Positions 10,001 to 18,721 of a stretch of 64,000 nucleotides of DNA are shown in pieces. How positions within the stretch are numbered: the first letter of the stretch is position 1; each line of letters starts with the position of its first letter. Source of the stretch: Streptomyces sp. yr375. Its GTDB lineage: Bacteria > Actinomycetota > Actinomycetes > Streptomycetales > Streptomycetaceae. The stretch lies in NCBI RefSeq assembly GCF_900110755.1, contig NZ_FOFF01000029.1, positions 1 through 64,000 of the forward strand, given 5' to 3'. Both the position numbers and the translations under genes were made by a program. The notes below the pieces were generated by a model. The model worked only from the letters and a program-made list of their open reading frames with translations, was not told the origin of the DNA and ran no database searches.

Positions 10001-12305
10001 TGGACTCCAGCCACAGCGCGGTGTACTCGCCGGTCAGGTTCCACGGGAAGGACTGCTTCAGGCCCCAGGAGTCGACCTTCGACAGCAGGGTCGTGGTGGC
10101 CGAGTCGCCCTCCACACCGCAGGCGTTGCGCTGGCCGGTCTCGTTGCCGTCGGCGTCCGAGGTGTACTCGGTCAGCCGGACGCCCTGCTCGCGCTGGGCG
10201 CAGGCGTCGACGGAGGCGAGGCGCTTGCGCGACCAGAAGGTCGGGGCGTACGTCTGGCACTTCTTGCCGGACTCGCAGGACAGGTCGGCGGGGGTGTCGA
10301 ACCAGGGCCGGGTGCGGTCGGACTGCTTGGAGTCGAAGTTCGCCTGCGAGCAGTCCACGTTGAACGAGTTGTCGTCGAAGCAGCGCTCGGCGGCGTGGAA
10401 GCGCATCCGGCCGAGGGGTTCCTCGCTGAACAGGGTCCCGGCGCGCTGGCCGTAGTCGATGTGGGTGAGGTAGCCGCCGCGGTCGTAGACGACCGGGGGC
10501 TTCTCCTTCATGTTCCGCGCGTAGGCGTTCTTCTCCTTCTCCCACCACAGCGTCATCGCGTTGCCGGTGGTGTCCACGACGTAGTCGAGCTGGAAGCGCC
10601 AGCCCTGGTCGCAGAAGGAGTCCTTGAACGCGGGCTTGTAGCAGGGGTCGGAGTCGTGGTTGCCGGCGACGGGCGCCGCCAGCACCGACTTGGTCTCCGG
10701 CTTGCCCGAGGTCCAGCCCGGCAGCCGGTTGAGACCGAAGTAGTACTGGGTGCCGTCGTCCGTGGTGACGCGCCAGAACTCCCCGTTGTCGTCACCGTTG
10801 TCGGAGCCGTCGATGCCGGTGATCCGCTGGTAGTCGGCGGCGTCGAGCAGCTCGACGCGCATGTTGTCGCCGCGGGCGCTCTTCCACTGCTTGGTGGTGT
10901 CGTCGCGCACCAGCTCGGTGGTGGTCCCGTTGAGCGAGAGCACCGCGTTGTACGAGCCCCAGCACTGGTCGCCGGTGAAGTGGTCCTTGTTGTTGGCGCC
11001 GGCGGTGTCGGCGGCGCAGCCCACGAAGGTGCGGGTGATGGAGCCGGGGTTGTAGTCCCAGCCCTCGCCGACCCAGGAGACCTGGTTGTTGGTGGCGGAC
11101 GTACGGCCGTCCGAGGTCTGCGAGTTGTAGCTGAGGGTGACGTTGGGCGACGGGCCGGCCGGGACCTGCGGGGCGGCCATCGTGTACGCGTAGGTGAACG
11201 CGCCGGCCGAGCCGCCGGCCGTCCAGGAACCGGCGGAGACGATCGGGCTGGCGGAGAAGTCGCCGCCGGAACCGGCGCCGTAGGAGCTGCCGACGAGGAG
11301 GCCGCCGCCGGAGGAGTCGGCGATCTGCCGTACGGCGTCGGCGGGGCGGCCGGCGTGCCAGACGGCGGAGTTGACGGTGGAGTCGTTGCCGGTGGCGGCA
11401 GCGGTGTCGGTCGTCGACGTGGTGCCCGAGAGGGTCTGGAGCGCGGCCGTGTCGAGGGTGATGTTGACGAGGGTTTCGGGGACCGGCTTGGCGGTGGCGG
11501 TGGAGCCGACGACCTCGTCGGCCGCGCCGTCCTCGCCGGTGTCCGCCTCGGAGCCCGAGGAGTCGCCGGCGTCCACCGCGACGCTGACGGTCTTGCCGGT
11601 GCGCTCGATGTCGGTGGTCACCGGGATGCCGGTGGTGCACTCCTCGACGTCGGGCGTCTGGGCGTAGCAGGACGGCATCAGGGTGAAGGAGAGCCGGTCG
11701 AGCCACTGGGCGCTGTAGCTCTCGGCGAGCTTGGTGGCGTCGATCGAGACGACGGCGTCGCCGGTGGCGGTGTCGGGCGCGTCGACGGCGACCAGGAAGC
11801 CCTGCGCGCCGTTGGCCACGGCCTGGTCCTCGGACGCGGCGGCGACGCTCCACTGGCCTTCGAGGGCGTCGGCCTGGGCGGGCGTGGCGCCGTCCGGGGC
11901 GCCGACGCCGATGGTCATGGCGCCGTCGGCGGACTTGGCGATCTCGGTGGTGACGCCGGCGGTCATGGTGGCGACGGGCTTGCTGCCGGACGCCTCCGGG
12001 ACCTCGGCGACGGCCGCCGGCTCGTAGGGCTCCCGCGGCGTGGTCGAGGCCTGGCCGGACAGCTTCTCGAGCCCGTCGGTCAGTGCCTCGTCGACCGGGA
12101 CCGGGTCCGTCTCCTGGAGTTCGGCGAGGTCGACCGGGGTACGGGGGTCACCGGGGCCGAACGCGAGGGCGCCGGGCAGGAGGGTCACGTTCAGGGCGAG
12201 GACCAGCCCGGCTATGACGCCGACCCGGGCTCTACGACGGACCAGGCGCTCGCGTGGCGATCTCGCCAGCGAACCCTTCCCGCACCAAGACAGCACCGCA
12301 CGCAC
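4083..12305 (-). CDS. Secreted RHS-repeat polymorphic toxin with ricin-lectin insert, Hint domain and deaminase-like C-terminus
   Basis: This ~2,740-aa protein has an N-terminal basic segment and hydrophobic helix (GVIAGLVLALNVTLLPGALA) for export. A long N-terminal region precedes many YD/RHS repeats (for example YDALGRVTDTTDPD). A ricin B-type lectin module (~1940-2070; QRW and LW motifs) is inserted. The RHS core ends with DPGTGRFISADPV (~2205). An Ala/Lys-rich helical stretch (~2340-2400) and a Hint autoprocessing domain (~2455-2608) follow; Hint begins at CTVNSFTPETRV and ends in the canonical VHNC junction. The last ~130 residues are a toxin with TDAEQILLNA and MATSRVPCGEQRQNC, resembling toxin deaminases although the zinc His is Asp. 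GTG 12305 fits the GGAAAGGG SD; TTG 12311 is the alternative. Confidence 0.85.
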   Translation of the reverse strand: MRAVLSWCGKGSLARSPRERLVRRRARVGVIAGLVLALNVTLLPGALAFGPGDPRTPVDLAELQETDPVPVDEALTDGLEKLSGQASTTPREPYEPAAVAEVPEASGSKPVATMTAGVTTEIAKSADGAMTIGVGAPDGATPAQADALEGQWSVAAASEDQAVANGAQGFLVAVDAPDTATGDAVVSIDATKLAESYSAQWLDRLSFTLMPSCYAQTPDVEECTTGIPVTTDIERTGKTVSVAVDAGDSSGSEADTGEDGAADEVVGSTATAKPVPETLVNITLDTAALQTLSGTTSTTDTAAATGNDSTVNSAVWHAGRPADAVRQIADSSGGGLLVGSSYGAGSGGDFSASPIVSAGSWTAGGSAGAFTYAYTMAAPQVPAGPSPNVTLSYNSQTSDGRTSATNNQVSWVGEGWDYNPGSITRTFVGCAADTAGANNKDHFTGDQCWGSYNAVLSLNGTTTELVRDDTTKQWKSARGDNMRVELLDAADYQRITGIDGSDNGDDNGEFWRVTTDDGTQYYFGLNRLPGWTSGKPETKSVLAAPVAGNHDSDPCYKPAFKDSFCDQGWRFQLDYVVDTTGNAMTLWWEKEKNAYARNMKEKPPVVYDRGGYLTHIDYGQRAGTLFSEEPLGRMRFHAAERCFDDNSFNVDCSQANFDSKQSDRTRPWFDTPADLSCESGKKCQTYAPTFWSRKRLASVDACAQREQGVRLTEYTSDADGNETGQRNACGVEGDSATTTLLSKVDSWGLKQSFPWNLTGEYTALWLESIGRTGYAVDGSTATLNPVSFGHNEEALPNRVKNGTSDPDEVFARLRIQDVVSEYGGRTRVDYKAPEDKCLAGSARPAIDKNDQLCYPAYWHADGELEDKRISWFNKYVVEKITEFPRLADAKEIVTRYTYETLPDAVNGALWAKNQSEFSRPKKRTWDDWRGYPTVTTITGTTDAAEGTAAAKSVTRYFRGMSDDVLADATPEKASDDVTRDYDMTDVTGTVLGKDRKAYAGMVAESLTYPDTGAATDTGWTARSINFPDAPVRLATRNRTDGPDVVSERVTLGETRTISKASVKGPDGSFLRTLTTRTDYDATYGLPTTVREFGDVAVTGDESCTATSYVHNTSGENYLVGLVAQTVTTTGTTACTADLSAATGSTLVSASRMFYDGATSHTATPTKGLVSKTVTPTGAGTGWETANPESRTEYDPTGRVVKVTDPTGVVNTTKYTPDSGQVYRIDTVTGSKVVDGAETGFTDITTLEPGRGTTLTSTDANSRVESYAYDPLGRAVAAWDATQATTDDPTVRYTYNTASDKPVSVVTESLSDNPGAAAGDGTYKSSTAIYDGLGRERQTQTPAVGGGRLITDTLHNSSGQVRYTRNAYYMEGDPDTALVVPDSESLVPNATTYTYDGLGRVLTVTPVHSSYPQTGQKFTNAGKDVQTTDRRTRYEYGLDFTIVRQPNGTPASRVWTDALGRTTRQDTFTDTALTEAGAVSTSYAYDLRGDMVTSTDDVGNTRTWKYDALGRVTDTTDPDAGAAHTDYDAFGRVDKATDARGQTVSYSYERLNRVEQVKVTPKGSTTATVAQTYAYDGASGGKGQLSSSTRINDGKAYTTTIGGYTADYQPTAMTTALPPGSTAGLTSDGFATQYTYSYAYNKDGQLEKYTAPAAGGLSAEAVITRYNEAGLPTSVSGQDWYASETSYSPYGQVLRATVGKVGRRLWQENTFDDSTGELRTSRLVRETPTPDTAVVPGSEVSKRSYTYDASGNVLSVADHMGTTTDQQCFTYDTLGQLKQAWTTPGGGACAATGKTTAEPVYPDGTVNVSSNNAGYWQSYDYDVLGNRTKKTAYKADPTLASGVRDTSGDTVTDYAYGTSDTAKNDQPHTLTSSTTTSKPTATGPTVTTRSEQSYDSAGNLEKRSTGGDTAQALTWTWDGKVESVTGFGADGSGAWVGTGDMCLDLAGGVPNAGTAVQLYVCNGSKAQNFRVQAADTDKNGTVEDATIGALVVGGRCAQPNGTAAGAAVLVQACDSVVAAQRWQTLSTGQIKNLSTGLCLSAPGSTIGTDLTLAACNSTVATQLWKPASKTTYVYDAMGNRLLERTSAGAVLNLPDTKVSLTTTGRIRYTERTYAGLGGPAVTRYRESANNTAGVSEHLFAQATDLNGTPLAEVRLDATMAIRTAKRDPWGEDRAPNLSPRSHTGFHTGDEDNETGLTHMGAREYDPGTGRFISADPVLDDSDPLQANGYSYANNNPVTHADPSGLTSSASNFDASIAALDAKIASFQKTLNRSIGDVILATGWAVFKEFIGWNDVVGCFTQGDLWACGSLLMDAIPWTSVFSKGKKMWRAFKGTMSAVKAFRAAKRAAEIGIKAAKAAKAALIKAKKAAEAAAAEAKRKAREAAKRAAEAVKKKSHTGSKGARGNPAQVKAGRGAQSKGSSGGGKAENKSGGSRGGSGKEDSGGKTDGDGGSADACTVNSFTPETRVLMADGSTKAIKDVKAGDKVIASDPETGETQAEEVTTEIKGQGLKHLVKVTIDTDGKKGSKTAEVTATDGHPFWVPELRTWIQATDLRAGEWLQTGAGTRVQISAIKRWTALDATVYNLTVSMLHTYYVLAGATSLLVHNCKTDGDLQADANAIHETWRARYGDRAYNGTTVTTAELDGELVYAVNRGKIQPDAAALAESLGYRRVYGKRFTGPNQTDAEQILLNAVDAGEVGSTGRMATSRVPCGEQRQNCGGRIGGAVYQAIRVVGKWGAGVG

Positions 12306-12695
12306 GGCCAATCGACCCTTTCCGAGTCACAAACCATCAGAAACATGCGGACCGATGGCACATGGTGATCAAAAACTAACTAACCGAGCATGAACATAAA
12401 GGCGATGTGAAGATCCACGTCAAGGTGTGCCGTATCTGTGTTAGCTATGTCACCAATCAAAAACAGACAAAGAACAGCAAAGAAACGCTCTAGGGCGCTT
12501 TGCGTCGGCATTGCCAAGCCGATCCCGTCCGAAGGGTGTTGATCTCGCCCGGAGTAGCTGTTCATACTCCAACCGCCCAATCCGACGCGTCGCGTGCTCG
12601 TCACGGCTTGTCGCCAGGCCCGAGGGCACCCCTGGAAGAGCCCTGCCGCCACCCGGCCCGACGCCACGGCGGCCCAGCCCGTTGGAGAACGGCCC
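12306..12695. promoter_or_regulatory. Divergent promoter region between the RHS toxin and FG-GAP protein genes
   Basis: This 390-bp gap has an AT-rich core (about 12,366-12,490, with runs such as GATCAAAAACTAACTAA and ACCAATCAAAAACAGAC) in an otherwise very GC-rich setting. It must contain both divergent promoters. I cannot assign confident -10/-35 pairs. No gene is seen in it. Confidence 0.45.
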
Positions 12696-15600
12696 TTGAG
12701 CGACCTCGACACCGCCCCGGAATCAAGTCCGCCCGGCAGACGGCCCGTTCGGCGCGCCCGGCGCGCGATGCTGGCCGCCGCCGTCGCCCTGGCCGTGCTG
12801 GCCGGCGGCGCGGCCGTGCTGACCCTGCGCGACGACGACGCCCCCGCCGACGCCAAGGCCGAGCGGGCCGCGCGGCCGGTCGACGAGGACGAGGCCCAGC
12901 GGCGGGCCCGCGCGAGCGGCAAGAAGGTCGAAGTCGCCACGCTGACCGACGAGTTCTCCAGGACGTACGCCAACGCCGACGGGACGTTCACCTACGAGGC
13001 GTCGGTCGCGCCGGTGCGCGCGAAGAACGCCGAGGGCGTGTGGGCCCCGATCGACACCACCCTGAAGCGGGACGACGACGGCGACGGCGGTGACGGTGAC
13101 GGCGGCAAGGGCTGGCGCTCGGCCAACAGCCCCTACCCGGTGACCTTCGCGGCCGGTGACCCGGACCGCGCCCCGGCCCGCACGGCGGCGGCGCGCACCC
13201 CCGAGTCCGGCACCGGCTCAGACTCCGGCTCCGGCTCCGGCTCCGGCTCCGGTTCCGCTGTCCGGACGGCCGTCTTCCGGGCCGGGGCCGGGAGCGGCGG
13301 TGCCCGGCAGGTCGACGACGCGGCCGAGACGGCCGACACGGCCTGGACCCGGCTGCTGACGATGACCGCCGACGGCCACGAGATCGACATCGACTGGCCG
13401 GGCACGCTGCCCGAGCCCGTCGTCGAGGACAACCGGGCGCTGTACGAGGGTGTCCTGCCCGGCGTGGACCTGATGCTGTCGGCGCGCGACACCGGTTTCA
13501 CGCACGTCCTGGTCGTGCACACGCCGGAAGCCGCCGCGCAGTTGGCCGCCGCGCCGCCGCGCTACCGGGTGACCTCCGACAGCCTCACCTTCTCCCTCGA
13601 CCCGTCGACCGACGTGCTGACGGCCAAGGACGGCGCGGGCGCGGAGATAGCCGTCTCCCCCACGCCGTTCCTGTGGGACTCGGCCGGGACGCACGACACG
13701 GACGGCACGGACGACACGGACGGCGGGGCCGCGGAGTCCGCCGACCCGGAGGCCGCGACCGGCACCAACGAGGACCCGGAGATCGTGGAAGCCGCGGTGG
13801 CCGCCGCCGCGAACGGCACGCTCGCCCTGCCCGCCGTGAACGGCCCAGGCGAGGGCGCGCACGCCGCCACCGCGGCCGCGAGCTTCGAGGGCGGCGTCCT
13901 GACCGTCACCCCGCCGAAGACGTACCTCACCGCCACCGAGAACCTGACGTACCCGCTGTTCATCGACCCGTCCACCACCGGCGTGCGCGCCAACTGGACG
14001 ACGGTCTACAAGCGTTACCCGGGCTCCAGTTTCTACGACGGCGCGAACTACAACGAGGACACGAAGGAAGCCCGCGTCGGTTTCGAGAAGCAGACCTGGG
14101 GCACCGCCCGGTCCTTCTTCAAGCTGAAGATCAAGAGCGCGATCAAGGGCGCGACGGTCTCCTCGGCCACCCTGAAGGTCCTCGAGACGCACTCCTGGTC
14201 GTGCAGCAAGCGCACCGTGCAGGTGTGGCGCACCGATCCGTTCGGCACCAAGACCACCTGGAACAACCAGCCCGACTGGAAGAAGAAGATCACGTCCAAG
14301 TCGTTCGCCTACGGCTGGAAGTCCAACAGCGCCTGCCCGAACGCGTACGTCAACTTCACCGTCACCACGCTGGCCCAGGACGTCGCGAACAGCGGCGGCA
14401 CCGACTTCAACGTGGGCCTGGTCGCCTCGACGGCGTCCTCCGCGCCGACGGGTTCCTCCAGCAGCCTGGAGACGGACACGTACTCCTGGAAGAAGTTCCA
14501 GGCGGAGGGCGGCGGTTCGCCCTCGCTGTCCATCACCTACAACCGCAAGCCGAACACGCCGACGTCGCTCACCATGAGCCCCGGCTCCTGCGACACGAGC
14601 ACGTCCCCGTACATCAAGATCGGCAAGTCGGCGAGCATCTCCGTCAGCGGCAAGGCCACCGACCCGGACGGTGTGCTGAAGGAGCTGGAGTTCGAACTCA
14701 CCCGGACCGACACCGGTGCGAAGACGGTCTACAAGCGGGCGACGACCAGCGGCGCGGCCGTCTCGGCGACCCTCACCGGGCTCGCCAACGGCGTCACCTA
14801 CCAGTGGCGGGTGCGCGCCTGGGACGCCGACGCGGCCAGTGCCTGGGCACCGACGGGCGGCACGCTGTACTGCCGGTTCGTGTACGACACCGACCTGCCC
14901 GACTCGCCCGCGCCGGTCGTCTCGACGGACTTCCCCGGTGACGAGGACGAGGACGGCAACCCCGAGGTCTGGTCGCCCAAGCCGTTCGGCAACGCGGGCA
15001 GTTTCACCTTCGCGGTCGGTGACACCTCCGAGACCGACATCGTGAAGTTCGCCTACTCCATCAACTCCACCAGTTACGCCGGTTACGTCTGCGCGAACGG
15101 CAAGCAGGGCACCACGGGCGGTCTCACGGCGTCCTGCACGACGCCCGTCAAGTCGGCCACCGTCACCGCGGTCCAGCCGCCGTCCGCCGGTCCGAACACC
15201 CTGTACGTCAAGGAGTTCGACTCGGCCGGCAACGCCTCGCCGAACCCCCGCAAGTACTTCTTCTACGTCACGCCCCGCTCGACCGCGGACGGCGCCGGCG
15301 ACCTGAACGGCGACGGCTCGGCCGACTTCGGTCGCGTCGACGCCGCCGGCAACCTGTGGATCGAGTCGCTGTCGCAGAACGGCACGTTCATCGCGAGCAC
15401 CGTGGGCACGCACGACAAGGGGACCCCGCTCGCCGACGACACCACCGTCCCGCACATCTGGAACGGCACCGGCACGTACTCCCTGGTCACCCACAACGGC
15501 GACTTCGCCCCCGGCGACGGCGTCACCGACTGGGTCGTGCGCACCCCCGAGGGGCGGCTGTTCCTCTACGCCGGGGACGGGTACGGGGCCATCGACGTGA

Positions 15601-16184
15601 GCAAGCGCGTCGAGGTGCGGCTGCCGTCCAACGCGCCCGCGCCCTCGACCTTCTCGGAGATCAAGTCGGCGGGGGACATCACCGGGGACGGGCAGCCCGA
15701 GCTGTTCGTGGCCGGTGGGGCGGGCGGTGCCGAGCTGTGGGTGTTCACCGGGTACAGCGGCGGGACCTTCGCCACCGCGACCCGGCTGACCAGCTCCGCC
15801 TGGGCCGACGCCGACCGGGACTTCGTGGCCGTCGCGGACTACAACGACGACGGAGCCGCCGACCTGACCTACCGCACCTCGGCGGGCAACGTCTGGCTGC
15901 GCAAGGGGGTCCTGGACAGTGACGGGGTGGGCACAGTCCTCACCAGTCTGGGCACGGCGGCGGCGAGCCTGGACGGCGACAACGCGTACGTCTCCGGCAC
16001 GATGACCCGGGCCGCGTTCCCGCTGCTCTACGGCAGCCCGGACATCAGCGGCGACAAGATCCCCGACATCGTCGCCACCAACGCCGCCGGTGCGCTCCTG
16101 CTGTACAAGGGCGGGGCCGCCGCCATCGGCGCGGTCACGACCCTGCGGTCCCCCGACAGCACCGCGACGAAGCAACTGGGCTGA
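12696..16184 (+). CDS. Secreted DNRLRE / FG-GAP repeat surface protein
   Basis: This 1,162-aa protein has an N-terminal basic patch and hydrophobic segment (MLAAAVALAVLAGGAAVLTL), giving a signal peptide or anchor. A Gly-Ser repeat linker (~residues 175-190) follows. A DNRLRE-type domain (~430-620; ARSFFKLKI, TTWNNQP) leads to a fibronectin-III-like segment (GLANGVTYQWRVRAWD). At least four FG-GAP/VCBS repeats close the protein (GDLNGDGSADFGRVD, GDITGDGQPELFV, YNDDGAADLTYR, DISGDKIPDIV). The TTG at 12696 has GGAGA seven bases upstream; the frame is open further 5' without a good SD. It is divergent from the RHS gene, a pairing often seen in streptomycetes, and may help present or anchor the toxin. 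That role is inferred. Confidence 0.8.
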   Translation: MSDLDTAPESSPPGRRPVRRARRAMLAAAVALAVLAGGAAVLTLRDDDAPADAKAERAARPVDEDEAQRRARASGKKVEVATLTDEFSRTYANADGTFTYEASVAPVRAKNAEGVWAPIDTTLKRDDDGDGGDGDGGKGWRSANSPYPVTFAAGDPDRAPARTAAARTPESGTGSDSGSGSGSGSGSAVRTAVFRAGAGSGGARQVDDAAETADTAWTRLLTMTADGHEIDIDWPGTLPEPVVEDNRALYEGVLPGVDLMLSARDTGFTHVLVVHTPEAAAQLAAAPPRYRVTSDSLTFSLDPSTDVLTAKDGAGAEIAVSPTPFLWDSAGTHDTDGTDDTDGGAAESADPEAATGTNEDPEIVEAAVAAAANGTLALPAVNGPGEGAHAATAAASFEGGVLTVTPPKTYLTATENLTYPLFIDPSTTGVRANWTTVYKRYPGSSFYDGANYNEDTKEARVGFEKQTWGTARSFFKLKIKSAIKGATVSSATLKVLETHSWSCSKRTVQVWRTDPFGTKTTWNNQPDWKKKITSKSFAYGWKSNSACPNAYVNFTVTTLAQDVANSGGTDFNVGLVASTASSAPTGSSSSLETDTYSWKKFQAEGGGSPSLSITYNRKPNTPTSLTMSPGSCDTSTSPYIKIGKSASISVSGKATDPDGVLKELEFELTRTDTGAKTVYKRATTSGAAVSATLTGLANGVTYQWRVRAWDADAASAWAPTGGTLYCRFVYDTDLPDSPAPVVSTDFPGDEDEDGNPEVWSPKPFGNAGSFTFAVGDTSETDIVKFAYSINSTSYAGYVCANGKQGTTGGLTASCTTPVKSATVTAVQPPSAGPNTLYVKEFDSAGNASPNPRKYFFYVTPRSTADGAGDLNGDGSADFGRVDAAGNLWIESLSQNGTFIASTVGTHDKGTPLADDTTVPHIWNGTGTYSLVTHNGDFAPGDGVTDWVVRTPEGRLFLYAGDGYGAIDVSKRVEVRLPSNAPAPSTFSEIKSAGDITGDGQPELFVAGGAGGAELWVFTGYSGGTFATATRLTSSAWADADRDFVAVADYNDDGAADLTYRTSAGNVWLRKGVLDSDGVGTVLTSLGTAAASLDGDNAYVSGTMTRAAFPLLYGSPDISGDKIPDIVATNAAGALLLYKGGAAAIGAVTTLRSPDSTATKQLG

Positions 16185-16192
16185 TCCCGTCG

Positions 16193-16208
16193 GCCCCACC
16201 GCCGGGGC
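16193..16208. terminator. Short hairpin between convergent genes
   Basis: GCCCC (16193-16197) pairs with GGGGC (16204-16208) in the 32-bp gap between two convergent stop codons. The stem is short and has no T tract, so this is weak evidence. Confidence 0.25.
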
Positions 16209-16216
16209 GGCGTCGC

Positions 16217-16666
16217 TCAGGCGCCGCCCCAGCCGGTCGACTCGTCGTCCGGATCCTCGGTCTCGTACAGGGCGGGGCCGAGGCGGGCGGCGAGGATGTC
16301 GCCCGCGATGACCGTCCGGGACACCGTGCCGTCGGCGTGCGGCGTCAGCTCGGCGTAGTAGCCGAGGGTGCCCCAGTCCGTGGGGCGGTGGAGGAAGAAC
16401 TCGACGGTGTCGTCCGGGTATTCGGCGCGAAGCAGCGGGAGCACCCGCTCCGGGTAGTACTCGGCACCCCGGCCGCTGAGCACCACGATCACCTGGTCCG
16501 GCCAGGTCCGCCACACCCGCACATGCGCGGGGCCGTGCCGGCCGCCGTCGGACTGCCAGGGATCCTCGTCCCGGATCAACTCGGGGTGGACCGGCTCTGG
16601 GTGGACTCGCTCGGAGTGGACTTGCTCGGGGTGAACTTGCTCGGGGTGGGTCCGCTCGTCGGCCAT
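16217..16666 (-). CDS. Hypothetical protein with N-terminal H-P-E-x-V repeats
   Basis: This 149-aa protein starts at an ATG at 16666 preceded by GAAGGAG. Residues ~5-25 are a pentapeptide repeat (HPEQV HPEQV HSERV HPEPV) coded by a 15-bp tandem repeat around 16,580-16,655. The rest is a compact domain with VRVWRTWPDQVIVVLSGRGA and YYAELTPHADGTVSRTV. I do not recognise the family. It has no signal peptide and is convergent with the FG-GAP gene. Its link to the biosynthetic cluster starting 280 bp away is unknown. Confidence 0.65.
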   Translation of the reverse strand: MADERTHPEQVHPEQVHSERVHPEPVHPELIRDEDPWQSDGGRHGPAHVRVWRTWPDQVIVVLSGRGAEYYPERVLPLLRAEYPDDTVEFFLHRPTDWGTLGYYAELTPHADGTVSRTVIAGDILAARLGPALYETEDPDDESTGWGGA

Positions 16667-16948
16667 ACCGGAACTCCTTCGTCGACCGTCCATGTGATTT
16701 GCCGCTCAACGCCCACCACACACCACACACTGTGACGCCCGCCATGTCCACCAATTACCTCTGCGTGAAACGCCACTTCACACGGTGGGGAATGCCTCAC
16801 TCCGCCCTTCCGCGGCCAGCCGGGTTTGCTCTCGTTAAGCACTTATGCCCCCAGCTCCCGTACGGATAAGTCGCGTTGACAAGTGATCCACTCAATATGA
16901 AGGGTGGCAGGAGCACTTCAAGCGCGGGTCAAGACGGGTGGCACAAAC
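16667..16948. promoter_or_regulatory. Divergent promoter region ahead of the FAAL-PKS arm, with inverted repeat
   Basis: The gap contains ACTTAT (16841-16846) and ATAAGT (16866-16871), perfect inverted arms 19 bp apart, and TAAG-CA-CTTA at 16836-16845. A TTGACA lies at 16876-16881, but the next TATGAA is only 14 bases further, so it is not a standard sigma-70 pair. The region probably carries the promoter of the plus-strand biosynthetic operon. Confidence 0.4.
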
Positions 16949-18715
16949 ATGGTTCATTCCCTGGTCGATTCACTGTCCCTCCAGGCCTCGGCGCATCCCG
17001 AACGGACCGCGTACCGCTACCTGGCCACGGGTGACAGCGACGGGGAGATACACGAGATCACGTACGCGCGGCTGGCCGTCCGCGCCCGGGCCGTCGCCGC
17101 CTGGCTACAGGAGCGCGGCCTCGCCGGTTCCCGCGCGATCCTGCTGTACCCGCCGGGCGTCGAGTTCATCGGCGGGTTCCTGGGCTGCCTCGCGGCCGGC
17201 GTCGTCGCCGTACCCGGCGTGCCCCCGCAGGGGCGCTCGCAGAACCACCGGGCGCTCACCCGGATGAAGCGGCTGATCTCGGACGCGGGGGCCAAGGTCG
17301 TCCTCAGCGGCCGAGGCGGCACCGCGGCCCTCGCCGCCATGGCCGAGCAGTTGCCCGAGCTGGCCGAGCTGAACTGCGTCGACACCGAGGACATCCCGGA
17401 CGACCTGGCGGCGGCCTGGCGCGCACCCGACCTCACCGCCGACTCGGTCGCCTTCCTCCAGTACACCTCGGGCTCCACCTCCGCCCCTCGCGGCGTAATG
17501 GTTACCCACAGCAACCTTGTGGACAACGAGCGCGTCCTCACCGAGCGGTTCGGGCACACCCCGGACGCGATCGCCGCGCACGACAACGAGCTCTTCGTGA
17601 GCTGGCTGCCGGTCTACCACGACATGGGCCTCATCCTCCCCGTCCTGAACACCCTGTACCTCGGCGCGACCACCACGCTCATGTCGCCCCTGCACTTCCT
17701 CCAGAAGCCCGAGCGCTGGCTGACGGCCGTCACGAAGTACCGCCCGCACACCAGCGGCGGCCCCAACTTCGGCTACGAGCTGTGCCTGAAGCACGCCACG
17801 CCCGAACTCCTCGGCCGCCTCGACCTGAGCCGCTGGGAGGTCGCCTTCAACGGCGCGGAACCGGTGCGGGCCGCGACCCTGCGCCGGTTCACCGAGACGT
17901 TCGGGGCCGCCGGTTTCCGGCACGGGTCCCACTACCCCTGCTACGGGCTGGCCGAGGCCACGCTGATGGTGTCCGGCGGTGTCGTCGGCGCGGGCCCGAC
18001 CCTGATCGAGGCGGCCGAGAGCGGACCGCACGCGGGGGTCGCGGACGCGGCGGCGGTCGGCTCCGGGCGGCCGGGCCCCGGCATGCGCGTGGTGATCGCC
18101 GAACCCGAGCTGCACAAGGCGCTCGCCGACGGCGAGACCGGCGAGGTGTGGGTGGCGAGCGCGAGCGTCGCCAAGGGCTACTGGCGCAACGCCCTCGCGA
18201 CCCGGGAGACCTTCCGCGCCACCCTGGCGGACGACGACTCCACCCACTTCATGCGGACCGGCGACCTCGGCTTCCTGCGCGACGGGGAACTCTTCATCAC
18301 CGGGCGTCTGAAGGACCTGATGGTGATCGACGGCCGCAACCACTACCCCCAGGACCTGGAACTCTCGGCGGAGATGGCCCACCCGGCCCTGCGGCCCGGC
18401 TGCACCGCCGCGTTCCCCGTCGAGACGGGCGAGCACGGCGCGGATGGGGAACAGCCCGTCATCGTCGCCGAGGTGGCGGTGGAGACGCCGGAGGCTGCTG
18501 CGGATTCCGCGGAGGCTGCGGACGAGCACGGTGGCATCGTCGGCCGGGTCCGTGCCGCGGTCGCCGACGCGCACGGGCTGTCGGTGCGCGATGTCGTCCT
18601 GGTCCGCCCCGGCACCATCCCCAAGACGTCCAGCGGGAAGATCCAGCGCCGGGCCACCCGCGAGGCGTACCTCGGCGGCACGCTCGCCGTGCTGGACGAG
18701 CCCGCCGCGAGGTGA
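16949..18715 (+). CDS. Fatty acyl-AMP ligase (FAAL)
   Basis: This 588-aa adenylate-forming enzyme shows the P-loop motif YTSGSTSAPRGVMVTH (~170), the FAAL hallmark SWLPVYHDMGLI (~215), YGLAEATLMVS (~330), GRLKDLMVIDGRNHYPQD (~450) and the C-terminal catalytic Lys in PKTSSGKIQRR. FAALs convert fatty acids to acyl-adenylates and load them on a carrier protein. The next gene begins with an ACP, the natural acceptor. ATG 16949 has GGTGG upstream; a GTG at 16904 would add 15 residues. This gene supplies the lipid starter of the PKS. Confidence 0.92.
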   Translation: MVHSLVDSLSLQASAHPERTAYRYLATGDSDGEIHEITYARLAVRARAVAAWLQERGLAGSRAILLYPPGVEFIGGFLGCLAAGVVAVPGVPPQGRSQNHRALTRMKRLISDAGAKVVLSGRGGTAALAAMAEQLPELAELNCVDTEDIPDDLAAAWRAPDLTADSVAFLQYTSGSTSAPRGVMVTHSNLVDNERVLTERFGHTPDAIAAHDNELFVSWLPVYHDMGLILPVLNTLYLGATTTLMSPLHFLQKPERWLTAVTKYRPHTSGGPNFGYELCLKHATPELLGRLDLSRWEVAFNGAEPVRAATLRRFTETFGAAGFRHGSHYPCYGLAEATLMVSGGVVGAGPTLIEAAESGPHAGVADAAAVGSGRPGPGMRVVIAEPELHKALADGETGEVWVASASVAKGYWRNALATRETFRATLADDDSTHFMRTGDLGFLRDGELFITGRLKDLMVIDGRNHYPQDLELSAEMAHPALRPGCTAAFPVETGEHGADGEQPVIVAEVAVETPEAAADSAEAADEHGGIVGRVRAAVADAHGLSVRDVVLVRPGTIPKTSSGKIQRRATREAYLGGTLAVLDEPAAR

Positions 18716-18721
18716 CGCTCC

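Noticed and set aside
4035..12368. Long plus-strand open frames opposite the RHS gene
   Set aside because: They are Arg/Gly/Val-rich translations of the antisense of a clear RHS gene with lectin and Hint motifs; high GC keeps the opposite strand open.
13218..16754. Minus-strand frame of ~1,180 codons opposite the FG-GAP gene
   Set aside because: No domain motif; the plus strand carries DNRLRE and FG-GAP repeats.
16876..16901. Sigma-70 promoter TTGACA...TATGAA before the FAAL gene
   Set aside because: Spacing is only 14 bp, outside the usual range; kept only as part of a general promoter region.
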